Below are positions 8,681 to 17,858 of a stretch of 32,497 nt of DNA, piece by piece. This DNA comes from an uncultured Ruthenibacterium sp. Its GTDB lineage: Bacteria; Bacillota; Clostridia; Oscillospirales; Ruminococcaceae. Below the pieces are notes generated by a model. The model had not been told where the DNA came from. It saw only the letters and a list, made by a program, of their open reading frames with translations, and made no database searches. The stretch is taken from NCBI GenBank assembly GCA_944386565.1, contig CALXBO010000085.1, positions 1 to 32,497 on the forward strand. Direction: 5' to 3'. A program made the translations under genes and the position numbers. Every line of letters begins with the position of its first letter. The first letter of the stretch is position 1.

Positions 8681-10299
8681 GCACCGCTTTGCGGTTCAAA
8701 ATACGTGAGCGCACTCGCCACACGGGCAAAAATGCGGCATGCCGCGCCGCTGTCCTGCGCGTCATCATCCAGCATGACCGTCACGGTATAAGCCGGATCG
8801 TCCGCCGGAAAAAAACCGGAAAACCAGACGTCCATCTTTTCGTTTCCCTTTTCGTCCATCCGCCCGGTCTGTGCCGTTCCCGTCTTACCCGCCGCATTGC
8901 CCTGGGTCGGCCTGGCTTCATGCCCCAAACCCTCTTCCACAACGCCGACCAGCATCTGCGTGACACGGGCCGCCGTCTCTTCCGAACAGACGCGGCGCAT
9001 CACAGGGGCGTAAAGATTCTCCGTGACCGTCTTCGAATAACCGTCCACGTATCCCTGTACAAAGGTCGGAGAAACATACATACCTCCGTTCGCGATAGCG
9101 TTCATGAATGCCGTCACCTGAACGGGTGTGGCGAGCAGCGATCCCTGTCCGAAACTGATGGATGCCAGTTCGCCCAGATTCCCGAGTTTCTGTGCCGACG
9201 GGAGATTGCCCGCAGCGGAATACAGATTTCCAACAATCTGCACAGACTCACCGAAGCCGGCCCGGCTCGCATACTGTTCGATCACGTCGCCGCCGAGCGT
9301 GAGACCGAGCTGGATGAAATAACAGTTGCAGCTCTGTTCCAGCGCCGCGGTGAGATCAACGTCGCCGTGCCCTTTCCCGTAAGCACAACGGTACGTATGT
9401 CCCGCCACGGTGATGCTGCCCGTACAGTGATACGTTGTTTCCGCCGGTATTCCCTGTTCGATGGCCGCCGCGGCCAGAAGCGGCTTGAACACCGACCCGA
9501 CGTTGTACGCACTGATACTGCGGTTGAGAAACGGACTGTCCTGCGCGTCGATACTTGCCGAGGGATCGTCTGGGTCATACTCCGGCATACTTACGCTGGC
9601 AAGAATCCTGCCCGTGCTCGTTTCCATCACGACGATACTTCCCTTTTCCATCATCTCCCGCGCCACCGCTTCGCAGACACGCTGCACGGAAGCGTCCAGT
9701 GTGAGCATCACTCCCGACCCGCTCCCGCGAGTCTCGACGACGCGCGGTGTGATCTGGTCCAGGAACGCCCCCTGAGCACTGGTCGCACTGTACACGCGCC
9801 GCAGCGTATCTCCGCCCTGAAGCATTTCATCGCACGCGAGTTCGATCCCGCTCACTCCGCTCCCGCTTCCATCCACATATCCGATGAGGTGCACCGCGAT
9901 CGGCGACGGGAAGTAACGCTCCGTGCGATAAAAAGCAGGATAGTCCTCTTTCGTTTCTCCGGTCACCGGAAGCAGGAACGGGCGGCTTTTCTGAATGCTC
10001 TCGTACAGCTCCGAGCGCAGATCCGACGGCACAAGGTCAAACAGATCGTAGTAACTTTCCTTCTCCGGCGTAATGAGAACACACTTTGTCTTCACGGCGT
10101 TTGTCAGCGGAGTGAAATGGCAGTCATAAATGTTGCCGCGCCCCGGGTCAAGTTTCAGATAGGAAGCGCTCTGCGTGAATGCTGCCGCGGCATAGCTCCG
10201 GTTTCCCGAAAGAATCGCAACGCGCCCCGCGATAAACACAAACACAAACAGCAGTGACATACACAAAACTGTCGCACGCACCTTGAACCGTTTTCTCAC
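8677..10299 (-). CDS. Class B penicillin-binding protein (peptidoglycan transpeptidase)
   Basis: The 540-residue product has one N-terminal membrane helix (about residues 9-30) followed by an extracytoplasmic part. It has the three transpeptidase motifs: SVFK (active Ser269, Lys272), SCN (323-325) and KTGT (472-475). It would cross-link peptidoglycan at division, elongation or sporulation. No PASTA domains are present, and it is short for a PBP2/SpoVD, so the exact role is open. Start choice: GTG 10299 has AAGGTG six bases upstream. A longer in-frame ATG at 10404 would overlap the upstream carboxypeptidase gene. A small hairpin (10309-10325) overlaps this ribosome-binding site. Confidence 0.9.
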   Translation of the reverse strand: MRKRFKVRATVLCMSLLFVFVFIAGRVAILSGNRSYAAAAFTQSASYLKLDPGRGNIYDCHFTPLTNAVKTKCVLITPEKESYYDLFDLVPSDLRSELYESIQKSRPFLLPVTGETKEDYPAFYRTERYFPSPIAVHLIGYVDGSGSGVSGIELACDEMLQGGDTLRRVYSATSAQGAFLDQITPRVVETRGSGSGVMLTLDASVQRVCEAVAREMMEKGSIVVMETSTGRILASVSMPEYDPDDPSASIDAQDSPFLNRSISAYNVGSVFKPLLAAAAIEQGIPAETTYHCTGSITVAGHTYRCAYGKGHGDVDLTAALEQSCNCYFIQLGLTLGGDVIEQYASRAGFGESVQIVGNLYSAAGNLPSAQKLGNLGELASISFGQGSLLATPVQVTAFMNAIANGGMYVSPTFVQGYVDGYSKTVTENLYAPVMRRVCSEETAARVTQMLVGVVEEGLGHEARPTQGNAAGKTGTAQTGRMDEKGNEKMDVWFSGFFPADDPAYTVTVMLDDDAQDSGAACRIFARVASALTYFEPQSGA

Positions 10300-10357
10300 G
10301 GGCAGCACCTTCCCTTCACGGGAAGTATGCTCCGTGCAGACCCGGTTTAATCCTCTT

Positions 10358-11080
10358 TTACGCTGTCGTTCCGAGATACTCTTCCAGGCACAGTCCCTGT
10401 TCATGGATCGTCTGTGCCGCCTGTGTTCCTACGTACCGGTAGTGCCATGGCTCGTAGGCGATGCCGGTAACCGATTCCTTGTCCGCCGGATAGCGGAGAA
10501 CGAAACCGTAGCGGTATGCGTTTTCCGCAAGCCATGCGTATACCGTATCGTTCGTGCAGAGAGTCTTGTCTGCCGTCACATCCACGGCGAGCCCCAGTTC
10601 ATGCTCGCTCGTTCCCGGAACTGCCACATAGTCCAGCGCGAGTTCTCTCGCTGCATCGTAAGAATACCCCTGTGCAAGATAAGCTGCGATCTTGTCGTCC
10701 AGAATCGCCTGCTGATCTTCGCGCGTGCGGAACCCCTCATTCACCGTCGGATAAACGCCCTGTACGCGCATGTCATCAAACATCTGCTGGAGCGCGGGAT
10801 ACATTCTTGTATCCACGCTCTCACCGTTCGAAAGCAGCGTCAGCTCCACGGAAAAATCGTCGGGCAGACCATGCTGAGCGTTCACAAGGACCAGTGCCCA
10901 CCCGTCCGCCGTGTCTGCCGCCTGCACCATCTGCTCTGTCTGCACAGGCGCCGTGTCCGCAGTCAGCAGTGCGTGCTGCCGGGCGGGAAGCGGGCTGAGT
11001 TTCACAGCTGCAAGCAACAGAAAGCACAGCGCTGCCGCTGCCGTAAATGTCAGTCTGCGCCGCCGTCTTCTTCTCTTCAT
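10358..11080 (-). CDS. D-alanyl-D-alanine carboxypeptidase, M15B (VanY-like)
   Basis: The 240-residue product has a very basic N terminus and a membrane helix or signal anchor (about residues 10-28), then an M15 peptidase domain. The zinc and catalytic residues are visible in SEHELGLAVD (His160, Asp167) and EPWHYRYVG (Glu210, His213). It would remove the terminal D-alanine from peptidoglycan stem peptides outside the membrane. It precedes the penicillin-binding protein by 58 bases, so the two probably form a cell-wall unit. AAGGAGG lies 9 bases before the ATG but can pair with an upstream repeat (11130-11138). No VanRS, VanH or ligase genes are nearby, so a resistance role is not supported. 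Confidence 0.9.
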   Translation of the reverse strand: MKRRRRRRRLTFTAAAALCFLLLAAVKLSPLPARQHALLTADTAPVQTEQMVQAADTADGWALVLVNAQHGLPDDFSVELTLLSNGESVDTRMYPALQQMFDDMRVQGVYPTVNEGFRTREDQQAILDDKIAAYLAQGYSYDAARELALDYVAVPGTSEHELGLAVDVTADKTLCTNDTVYAWLAENAYRYGFVLRYPADKESVTGIAYEPWHYRYVGTQAAQTIHEQGLCLEEYLGTTA

Positions 11081-11085
11081 GTCTT

Positions 11086-11138
11086 CCGTCCTCCTTGGTC
11101 ATCTGTCATCTGTATGAGTGACGAGTTTCGGAGGACGG
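11086..11138 (-). promoter_or_regulatory. Inverted repeat that can occlude the vanY-like ribosome-binding site
   Basis: On the minus strand CCGTCCTCC (11138-11130) is perfectly complementary to GGAGGACGG (11094-11086), which contains the Shine-Dalgarno sequence. The loop is 35 bases and contains shorter repeats (GTCA...TGAC). There is no U run, so it is not a terminator. Confidence 0.5.
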
Positions 11139-11156
11139 TTTCTTCATCTTCGGGAA

Positions 11157-11669
11157 TCAATCCGCAATTTTTTGATATGCAAGGCGCTCACCGTCGTGCA
11201 GCGTGTCGATCAGTCCGCAGTAAACAAACCCGCATTTTTTAAGAAGGGCCTGCATCGGAATATTGTCCCGGTGCGTGTCGATTCTGAGATTCCGGAACCG
11301 ACTCCATCACCAGTCCAGACAAAACCGGCCGGCGCCGTTTCCGTACGAGGCGAGTTTGTGGATCACACGGTAAGGAGCGCTCTCATTGACCCATGCGCCC
11401 TCGCGGATCACCAGATAGGTGGGGTCCGGCCCGTCGGAAAATTCGAATGCCGCCGCGATGCGGCCGTTTTCCTCACAGACAAAAGAAACACAGCGGACAA
11501 CGCCCTCCCGCACCTGTTCCGGTGTCGGTCGGGACGTTCCCCACTGTGTCGGGTTCCCGCTGCGGGCCATGAACGCGCGTGCATGCGCATAAAGCGCCAG
11601 CAGCTCATCAAGATCATTGAGGGTTGCGGGCCTGATCCGGTGGCCTGTCCCCTGTTTTGTTTTCTCCAT
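11157..11669 (-). pseudogene. GNAT-family N-acetyltransferase interrupted by one in-frame UGA
   Basis: Starting at ATG 11669, the frame gives 120 residues with GNAT features (GNPTQWG, DPTYLVIREGAWVNE, YRVIHKLAS, AGRFCLDW) and then a TGA at 11309-11307. The same frame continues for 49 more codons with the conserved GNAT C-terminal half (RIDTHRDN, MQALLKKCGF, YCG, ERLAYQK) and ends in TGA at 11159-11157. The whole is 171 codons including the UGA, normal for the family, with no frameshift. From memory of relatives, the UGA falls where Cys is common. A promoter is intact (11713-11742). Most likely a recent nonsense mutation or sequence error; recoding to selenocysteine is a weak alternative. Substrate is unknown. 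Confidence 0.8.
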
Positions 11670-11712
11670 TGTCAACCGTCCTGTTTTATTGTTCCGGCGC
11701 CTGCCGTACAAC

Positions 11713-11742
11713 AGTATACGCGGGAACGGAACGGTTTGGCAA
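11713..11742 (-). promoter_or_regulatory. Sigma-A promoter of the GNAT gene
   Basis: TTGCCA (11742-11737) and TATACT (11718-11713) are 18 bases apart on the minus strand, just after the gltD stop codon. The predicted start near 11706 gives a leader of about 37 bases. Confidence 0.65.
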
Positions 11743-11748
11743 GAGCTG

Positions 11749-13227
11749 TCAGTCCGTCAGATTGGTATACCCCATCAGGAATACGTCCACCTCGCGCGCG
11801 GCCGCGCGGCCTTCCGCAATGGCATGCACGACGAGGGACTGCCCGCGCCGGGCGTCGCCCGCGCAGAACAGTTTCTGTGATCCGGCCGCAAAGGTCCCGG
11901 CGGTAGTTGTCAGCGTACCGCGATCCGTAAGCGGGATGCCGAACGCGTCGGCAACTTCGTTTTTCACACCCAGAAACCCGGCCGCGATGAGAACGAGATC
12001 TGCCGGGCGTTCCGCCTCGCTGCCCTTTGCGGGCACCATGCGGACGCGTCCGTTTTCACCTTTTTCCGCCTGCAGTCCGACCGTTACGATCCCGGTCAGC
12101 GCACCTTTTTCGTTTGTGCGGAATTCCTTGACGGTCGTCTGGTACAGCCGCGGATCACGTCCGAATTTTGCAGCTGCCTCCTGCTGGCCGTAGTCGATTT
12201 TCAGAACACGGGGCCACTCCGGCCACGGATTCTCCGGCAGACGCCGCTCCGGCGGCTTCGGCATCATCTCAAGCTGGACGACGGAGCGGCACCCCTGCCG
12301 GATGCAGGTTCCCACGCAGTCGTTGCCGGTGTCGCCGCCGCCGATCACAACGACGCGTTTTCCCTTGGCGCTGATCGCGGGAGCCGTTCCTCCGAGGACC
12401 GACTTGGTAGCCGACGTGAGATAGTCGACCGCGAAATGGATGCCTTTTGCCTCGCGTCCGGGCACGGCAAGATCTCTCGGTTTTTCCGCACCCACGCAGA
12501 GCACAACGGCGTCGTACTCCTCAAGGAACTGACGCGCAGGCACATCCGCACCCACGCACACATTCGTGCGGAACTCGACACCTTCCTCTTCCATGAGCTT
12601 CACACGGCGCGCCACAACGCTTTTGTCGAGTTTCATATTGGGAATGCCGTATTCCAGCAGACCGCCCGGCCGGTCGGCTTTTTCAAACACAGTAACGCTG
12701 TGGCCGCGCCGGTTCAGCCGGTTGGCGCACGCAAGCCCCGACGGGCCCGAGCCGATGACGGCAACGCGCTTTCCGGTGCGCACCGCGGGCGGTTCTGCGT
12801 TCATTTTTCCTTCGGCGTACGCCATCTCGATGATCGTGAGCTCGTTTTCGCGCACTGTGACCGCATCGCTGTACAGCCCGCATGTGCACGCCGCTTCGCA
12901 AAGCGCCGGACACACGCGGCCCGTAAACTCCGGGAAATCGTTCGTCTTAAGAAGGCGCGACAGAGCCTGATCCCAGTTTCCGCGAAAAATCTCGTCGTTC
13001 CACTCCGGGATCAGATTATGCAGCGGGCAGCCCGTCGCCATACCGTTCAGCACCATGCCGGACTGGCAGAACGGCACGCCGCAGTTCATACACCGCGCCC
13101 CCTGCTCCCGACGCTGCTGCAACGAGAGCGGCGGATGAAATTCGTTGTAATGGGCAATGCGTTCGAGCGGCGGCTGAGCCGTCGTCTCCGTGCGCACGTA
13201 TTCCAGAAATCCTGTTGTCTTTCCCAT
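11749..13227 (-). CDS. gltD: Glutamate synthase (NADPH) small subunit
   Basis: The 492-residue product is GltD, which passes electrons from NADPH to the large subunit for glutamate synthesis. The N-terminal iron-sulfur part has CMNCGVPFC (Cys46, Cys49, Cys54) and CPALCEAACTC (106-116). The FAD motif GSGPSG is at 159-164 and the NADPH motif GGGDTG at 296-301. The GDARRGQSLVVHAI segment near the C terminus is typical. The gene follows gltB by 12 bases, with AAAGGAG six bases before its ATG, so it is co-transcribed with gltB. Confidence 0.95.
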   Translation of the reverse strand: MGKTTGFLEYVRTETTAQPPLERIAHYNEFHPPLSLQQRREQGARCMNCGVPFCQSGMVLNGMATGCPLHNLIPEWNDEIFRGNWDQALSRLLKTNDFPEFTGRVCPALCEAACTCGLYSDAVTVRENELTIIEMAYAEGKMNAEPPAVRTGKRVAVIGSGPSGLACANRLNRRGHSVTVFEKADRPGGLLEYGIPNMKLDKSVVARRVKLMEEEGVEFRTNVCVGADVPARQFLEEYDAVVLCVGAEKPRDLAVPGREAKGIHFAVDYLTSATKSVLGGTAPAISAKGKRVVVIGGGDTGNDCVGTCIRQGCRSVVQLEMMPKPPERRLPENPWPEWPRVLKIDYGQQEAAAKFGRDPRLYQTTVKEFRTNEKGALTGIVTVGLQAEKGENGRVRMVPAKGSEAERPADLVLIAAGFLGVKNEVADAFGIPLTDRGTLTTTAGTFAAGSQKLFCAGDARRGQSLVVHAIAEGRAAAREVDVFLMGYTNLTD

Positions 13228-13239
13228 GGTCTGCTCCTT

Positions 13240-16200
13240 TCACCGTCCGCACACTGCATAAAATGCTTCCAGCTCCGCCTGATCGCGCGAAAGGCCCTTT
13301 TCCTCCATGCGGCCGATGGCCGTGAGCATCCGGCGGTAATCGTTCGGCATTACTTTCTTGAACAGAGGCAGCATCTCACTGAAATGTTCCAGAATCTCCG
13401 CGCCGCGGCGGGAACCTGTGCGCTTCACGTGTTCCTCGATCATGGTGCGGAGTTCTTCCGCGTCATGCTTCTCCGTGACGGGAGTCATCGTGACGAGCTC
13501 CTTGTTCAGGCGGCGGTAAAAATCATGTTTTTCATCCAGCACGTACGCAACGCCGCCGCTCATACCCGCGGCAAAGTTCTTGCCTGTCGGGCCGAGGACC
13601 GCAACGCGGCCGCCCGTCATATATTCGCAGCCGTGATCTCCGACGCCCTCCACGACGGCCGTCGCACCGGAATTGCGGACGCAGAAGCGCTCTCCCGCAG
13701 TACCCGCAAGAAATGCGCTGCCGGAGGTCGCACCGTACAGAGCCACATTGCCGGCGATCACGTTTTCACTCTCGCCGAGGCGGCTCTTGCGCGGCGGAAA
13801 CACTGCGATGCAGCCGCCCGAGAGCCCTTTGCCGATACCATCGTTTGCGTCGCCCTCCAGAAGGATGGTCAAGCCCTTGGGCGCAAACGCGCCGAACGAC
13901 TGACCGCCGCTGCCGAGGCACTCCACCGTAAACGAATCCTCCGGCGCATTTGTACCGAGCCTGCGTGTGATCTCCGCGCCCAGCAGCGTGCCCAGCGTGC
14001 GGTCCGTATTTGTCACGCGCACCGACGCCTTTTTCGGCCCTCCGTTCAAAGACGATCGGAACGCGGGCAGCAGCACTTTTTCATCCAGCGTATTTTCGAG
14101 ATGGAAATTGTACACGTCCTCCTCGCGGAAATGTGCGCAGGAATCCTGTTCGGGGTTGCCCGCCAGAATGCGGGAGAGATCGAGCGTCGCCGCCCGGCCG
14201 GCATCCGATTCACGGACGCGCAGCAGATCGGTACGTCCAACCAGTTCGCCGATGGTGCGCACGCCGAGTTTCGACATGATCTCGCGGACTTCGCGCGCCA
14301 CAAACCGCATAAAGTTCATCACGTACTCCGGCTTGCCGCAGAAACGCGCGCGGAGTTCGGGGTTCTGCGTGGCGACGCCGCACGGGCAGGTGTCCAGATT
14401 GCACACGCGCATCATCACACATCCCAGCGTCACCAGCGGAGCGGTGGCAAAGCCGAATTCTTCCGCGCCGAGGATCGCGGCGACCGCCACGTCGCGGCCG
14501 CTCATCAGCTTGCCGTCCGTCTCAAGGACTACGCGCGAGCGCAGTCCGTTTTCAAGCAAAGTCTGATGCGCCTCGGCAATTCCCAGCTCCCACGGCAGGC
14601 CCGCATGATGGATGGAGCTCTTGGGTGCGGCACCCGTGCCGCCGTCGCAGCCGGAAATCAGGATCACCTGCGCGCCCGCCTTGGCCACGCCTGCCGCGAC
14701 CGTGCCGACGCCGGCCTCCGAGACAAGTTTTACGGAAATGCGCGCTCTGTCGTTCGCGTTTTTCAGATCGTAGATCAGCTGAGCGAGATCCTCGATCGAA
14801 TAAATGTCATGGTGCGGCGGCGGGGAGATCAGCGGGACACCCGGCGTGGAATGGCGTGTTTTTGCAATCCACGGATACACCTTGTTGCCGGGCAGATGGC
14901 CGCCCTCGCCGGGCTTTGCGCCCTGCGCCATCTTGATCTGAATCTCCTGCGCGCTGACGAGATATTCGCTCGTCACACCGAAGCGGCCGGAAGCCACCTG
15001 CTTGATCGCGCTGTTTTTCTCTGTCCCGAGACGTTCCGGGCGCTCGCCGCCCTCGCCGGAGTTCGATTTGCCGCCCAGACGGTTCATCGCCTCGGCAAGA
15101 CACTCGTGTGCCTCACCGGAAATGGAACCGTACGACATCGCACCCGTTTTGAAGCGTTTGACGATCTCCTCCTCCGGTTCCACTTCCTCGAGCGGAATTC
15201 CTCCGTTCTCCGGGAAGACAAACTCCAGCAGTCCGCGCAGTGTGTGCGGACGTTTTTCGTCGTCGACGCGCGCGGTGTACTCACGGAACTTGTCGTAGTT
15301 TCCGGTCTGGCTCGCCGCACGCAGAAGCGCGATCGTCTTCGGATCGTACATATGATCTTCTTTTTCGCTGCCGGAGCGCAGCTTGTGCATACCGACGCTG
15401 TCGAGCGTCGTGTCCGTGTCGAGGCCGAGCGGATCAAACGCGCGGCCGTGACGGAATTCAACGTCCTCGCCGATTTCATCCAGACCGATGCCACCCACTC
15501 GGCTGATGGTATTGGTGAAATACCGGTCGATCACGTCCTTGCGGATGCCGACGGCCTCGAAAATCTGCGAGGACTGATACGACTGGAGCGTGGAAACTCC
15601 CATCTTGGCCGCAATTTTCACAATGCCGTGCAAAATCGCGCTGTTGTAGGCGTCAATGGCCGTCGGGCCGTCCTTGTCGAGAACGCCGCGGTCAATGAGT
15701 TCCTCAATGCACTCGTGTGCAAGATACGGATGAATGGCCCGGGCGCCGTAGCCGAGCAGCGTTGCAAAGTGGTGTACATCGCGCGGCTCGCCGCTCTCCA
15801 GAATGATCGAGACAGCCGTGCGCTTTTTGGTCCGAACCAGATACTGTTCCAGCGCGGAGACAGCGAGAAGCGAAGGGATGGCGAGATGATTTTCGTCCAC
15901 GCCGCGGTCGGACAGAATCAGGATGTTGGCGCCGTCGCGGTACGCGCGGTCGCAGTCGACAAACAGCAGTTCCAAAGCGCGCTCCAGCGGAGTGTTCTTA
16001 TAATAAAGGAGAGAGATCGTCTCGGTGCGGAATCCGTCACGCTTCATGGCGCGGATCTTCATCAGATCGACTGCCGTGAGAATCGGGTTCTCGATTTGAA
16101 GCACGCGGCAGTTCTCCGGTTTTTCCTCCAGCAGATTGCCGTCCGAGCCGACATAAACATGCGTGTCCGTGACGATCTGTTCCCGGATCGCGTCGATCGG

Positions 16201-17754
16201 CGGGTTCGTCACCTGCGCGAACATCTGGCGGAAATAGTCAAACAGCGGCGGACGGCATTCCGACAGCACCGCGAGCGGAATGTCCGCCCCCATCGAAGCC
16301 GTCGCTTCCGATCCGGTGCGCGCCATCGGCAGGATGGAGTCGCGCACATCTTCATACGTATAGCCGAACGCCTTGTAGAGCCGGTCACGCTGATCCTGCG
16401 AGTGACGGAGCGGACGCCGGTTCGGCACGGTCAGCTCGCTCAGACGAACGAGATACGTGTCCAGCCACTCGCCGTAGGGATTGCTCGCGGCATAGCGAGC
16501 CTTGCACTCCTCGTCGGTGACAAGACGGCCTTCCTTGGTGTCAACAAGCAGCATTTTCCCGGGGCGCAGGCGGTCCTTGCACACAATGTGTTCGGGTTCG
16601 ACGTCGAGCACGCCGGTCTCGGACGACAGAATCAGCCGGCCGTCGTCCGTGATCCAATAGCGTGCGGGGCGCAAACCGTTGCGGTCGAGAACCGCTCCCG
16701 CCACATCGCCGTCGGAGAACAGAATCGCGGCCGGGCCGTCCCACGGCTCCATCATAGTGGAATAATAATGGTAGAAATCGCGTTTTTCGCGGCTCATTGC
16801 ATCGTCGTGCCGCCACGGTTCCGGAATGGTCATCATCACGGCAAGCGGAAGTTCGACGCCGTTCATCACCAGGAATTCCAGAACGTTGTCAAGCATGGCG
16901 GAGTCCGATCCCTCGCCGTTGATCACCGGGAACACCTTGGTGCGCTGCGTGCGTACCAGTTCGCTCGTCATGGTTTCCTCGCGGGCCAGCATGCGGTCCG
17001 CGTTCCCGCGGATCGTATTGATCTCACCGTTGTGCAAAATCATGCGGTTCGGATGCGCGCGTTTCCAGCTCGGCATGGTGTTGGTGGAAAAGCGCGAGTG
17101 TACCATGGCCAGCGCGCTCTTGCATTCTTCACGCGTCAGGTCCGGATAGAATTCCCGCAACTGGCCGACAAGGAACATCCCCTTGTAGACGACCGTGCGG
17201 GAGGACATCGAAGCGACATAAGCATCCGTACTGCTCTGCTCAAATGTGCGCCGGACAAGATAGAGCTCCCGGTCAAATGCAAGCCCCTTCTCCGTGCCGT
17301 CAGGTTTTTTCAGAAAGCATTGCAGAATGTGCGGCATGCAGTCTGCCGCACGGGAGCCGAGGATCTCCGGCCGGACCGGAACTTCACGCCACCCGAGCAC
17401 GGGCACGCCCTCTTTCCGGGCGATGATCTCGAGCATTTTCTTCGCCTGGCTGCACCGGAGCGAATCCGTCGGAAAAAAGCACATTCCGACTCCGTATTCT
17501 CCCTCTTCGCCCAGTTCGATCCCGCACTTGGCCGCCTCAGCGTGAAAAAGCTCATGCGGAACCTGCATCAGGATACCGACGCCGTCTCCGGTTTTGCCGT
17601 CGGCGTCCTTGCCGGCCCTGTGTTCAAGGTGTTCCACGATGCGAAGCGCCTCATCCACCGTACCGTGCGATTTGTGACCGTCGATGTTGATCACCGCGCC
17701 GATGCCGCAGGCATCGCGCTCCAGCCGTGCGTCGTACAATCCCTTTTCCTGCAT
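13240..17754 (-). CDS. gltB: Glutamate synthase (NADPH) large subunit
   Basis: The 1504-residue product is a complete GltB, converting glutamine and 2-oxoglutarate to two glutamates. The N-terminal glutaminase domain starts at DACGIGAV with catalytic Cys16, exposed after removal of a short propeptide. A central domain follows, then the FMN-binding synthase domain (GEGGERPERLG, CDGGTGAAPKSS) with the 3Fe-4S cysteines in CNLDTCPCG near residues 1115-1125. A C-terminal GXGXG beta-helix (GEGGDANDGIGKGLSGG region, about 1260-1450) ends the protein. GGGAGGA lies six bases before the ATG. Expression is probably controlled by the attenuator in the leader at 17784-17851. Confidence 0.97.
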   Translation of the reverse strand: MQEKGLYDARLERDACGIGAVINIDGHKSHGTVDEALRIVEHLEHRAGKDADGKTGDGVGILMQVPHELFHAEAAKCGIELGEEGEYGVGMCFFPTDSLRCSQAKKMLEIIARKEGVPVLGWREVPVRPEILGSRAADCMPHILQCFLKKPDGTEKGLAFDRELYLVRRTFEQSSTDAYVASMSSRTVVYKGMFLVGQLREFYPDLTREECKSALAMVHSRFSTNTMPSWKRAHPNRMILHNGEINTIRGNADRMLAREETMTSELVRTQRTKVFPVINGEGSDSAMLDNVLEFLVMNGVELPLAVMMTIPEPWRHDDAMSREKRDFYHYYSTMMEPWDGPAAILFSDGDVAGAVLDRNGLRPARYWITDDGRLILSSETGVLDVEPEHIVCKDRLRPGKMLLVDTKEGRLVTDEECKARYAASNPYGEWLDTYLVRLSELTVPNRRPLRHSQDQRDRLYKAFGYTYEDVRDSILPMARTGSEATASMGADIPLAVLSECRPPLFDYFRQMFAQVTNPPIDAIREQIVTDTHVYVGSDGNLLEEKPENCRVLQIENPILTAVDLMKIRAMKRDGFRTETISLLYYKNTPLERALELLFVDCDRAYRDGANILILSDRGVDENHLAIPSLLAVSALEQYLVRTKKRTAVSIILESGEPRDVHHFATLLGYGARAIHPYLAHECIEELIDRGVLDKDGPTAIDAYNSAILHGIVKIAAKMGVSTLQSYQSSQIFEAVGIRKDVIDRYFTNTISRVGGIGLDEIGEDVEFRHGRAFDPLGLDTDTTLDSVGMHKLRSGSEKEDHMYDPKTIALLRAASQTGNYDKFREYTARVDDEKRPHTLRGLLEFVFPENGGIPLEEVEPEEEIVKRFKTGAMSYGSISGEAHECLAEAMNRLGGKSNSGEGGERPERLGTEKNSAIKQVASGRFGVTSEYLVSAQEIQIKMAQGAKPGEGGHLPGNKVYPWIAKTRHSTPGVPLISPPPHHDIYSIEDLAQLIYDLKNANDRARISVKLVSEAGVGTVAAGVAKAGAQVILISGCDGGTGAAPKSSIHHAGLPWELGIAEAHQTLLENGLRSRVVLETDGKLMSGRDVAVAAILGAEEFGFATAPLVTLGCVMMRVCNLDTCPCGVATQNPELRARFCGKPEYVMNFMRFVAREVREIMSKLGVRTIGELVGRTDLLRVRESDAGRAATLDLSRILAGNPEQDSCAHFREEDVYNFHLENTLDEKVLLPAFRSSLNGGPKKASVRVTNTDRTLGTLLGAEITRRLGTNAPEDSFTVECLGSGGQSFGAFAPKGLTILLEGDANDGIGKGLSGGCIAVFPPRKSRLGESENVIAGNVALYGATSGSAFLAGTAGERFCVRNSGATAVVEGVGDHGCEYMTGGRVAVLGPTGKNFAAGMSGGVAYVLDEKHDFYRRLNKELVTMTPVTEKHDAEELRTMIEEHVKRTGSRRGAEILEHFSEMLPLFKKVMPNDYRRMLTAIGRMEEKGLSRDQAELEAFYAVCGR

Positions 17755-17787
17755 CCTGCGTCCTCCCTCTCATTTCGGAAACGAAAA

Positions 17788-17835
17788 AGGCGCTCACAGA
17801 CGCCGCACACTCTGGCACGGTATCTGTGAACGCCT
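17788..17835 (-). terminator. Attenuator terminator in the gltB leader
   Basis: On the minus strand AGGCGTTCACAGA (17835-17823) pairs with TCTGTGAGCGCCT (17800-17788), a 13-pair stem with one G-U pair, followed by TTTTT (17788-17784). It lies between the promoter and gltB, about 30 bases before the start codon, so it should stop transcription unless prevented. Confidence 0.85.
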
Positions 17836-17843
17836 TTGTTCAC
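17826..17843 (-). promoter_or_regulatory. Antiterminator hairpin with hexaloop AAAGGC before gltB
   Basis: The minus-strand sequence GTGAAC-AAAGGC-GTTCAC forms a perfect six-pair stem. It uses ten of the thirteen bases of the terminator's 5' arm, so the two hairpins exclude each other. The six-base loop has A at position 1 and G at position 4, the pattern of hairpins bound by ANTAR-domain antiterminators. Only one such hairpin is seen; known ANTAR sites usually have two. Confidence 0.55.
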
Positions 17844-17858
17844 CGTATATTGAACCTA

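Noticed and set aside
8689..10257. A 522-codon plus-strand frame opposite the penicillin-binding protein gene.
   Set aside because: It is antisense to a gene with all three transpeptidase motifs, with no domain of its own.
10358..11080. Vancomycin resistance determinant (VanY).
   Set aside because: Only a D,D-carboxypeptidase gene is present; no vanHAX or vanRS genes are near, and such enzymes are common housekeeping cell-wall proteins.
11157..11309. Reassigned genetic code (UGA read as an amino acid everywhere) as the explanation for the split GNAT gene.
   Set aside because: UGA is the normal stop of alaS, holA, gltB, hypA and others in this window, with new genes starting at once behind several of them.
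12436..17829. A very long plus-strand open frame (nearly 1800 codons) opposite gltB and gltD.
   Set aside because: It lies antisense to two clearly conserved genes, has a composition typical of reversed GC-rich codons (many His, Arg, Ala) and no recognisable domain or ribosome-binding site.
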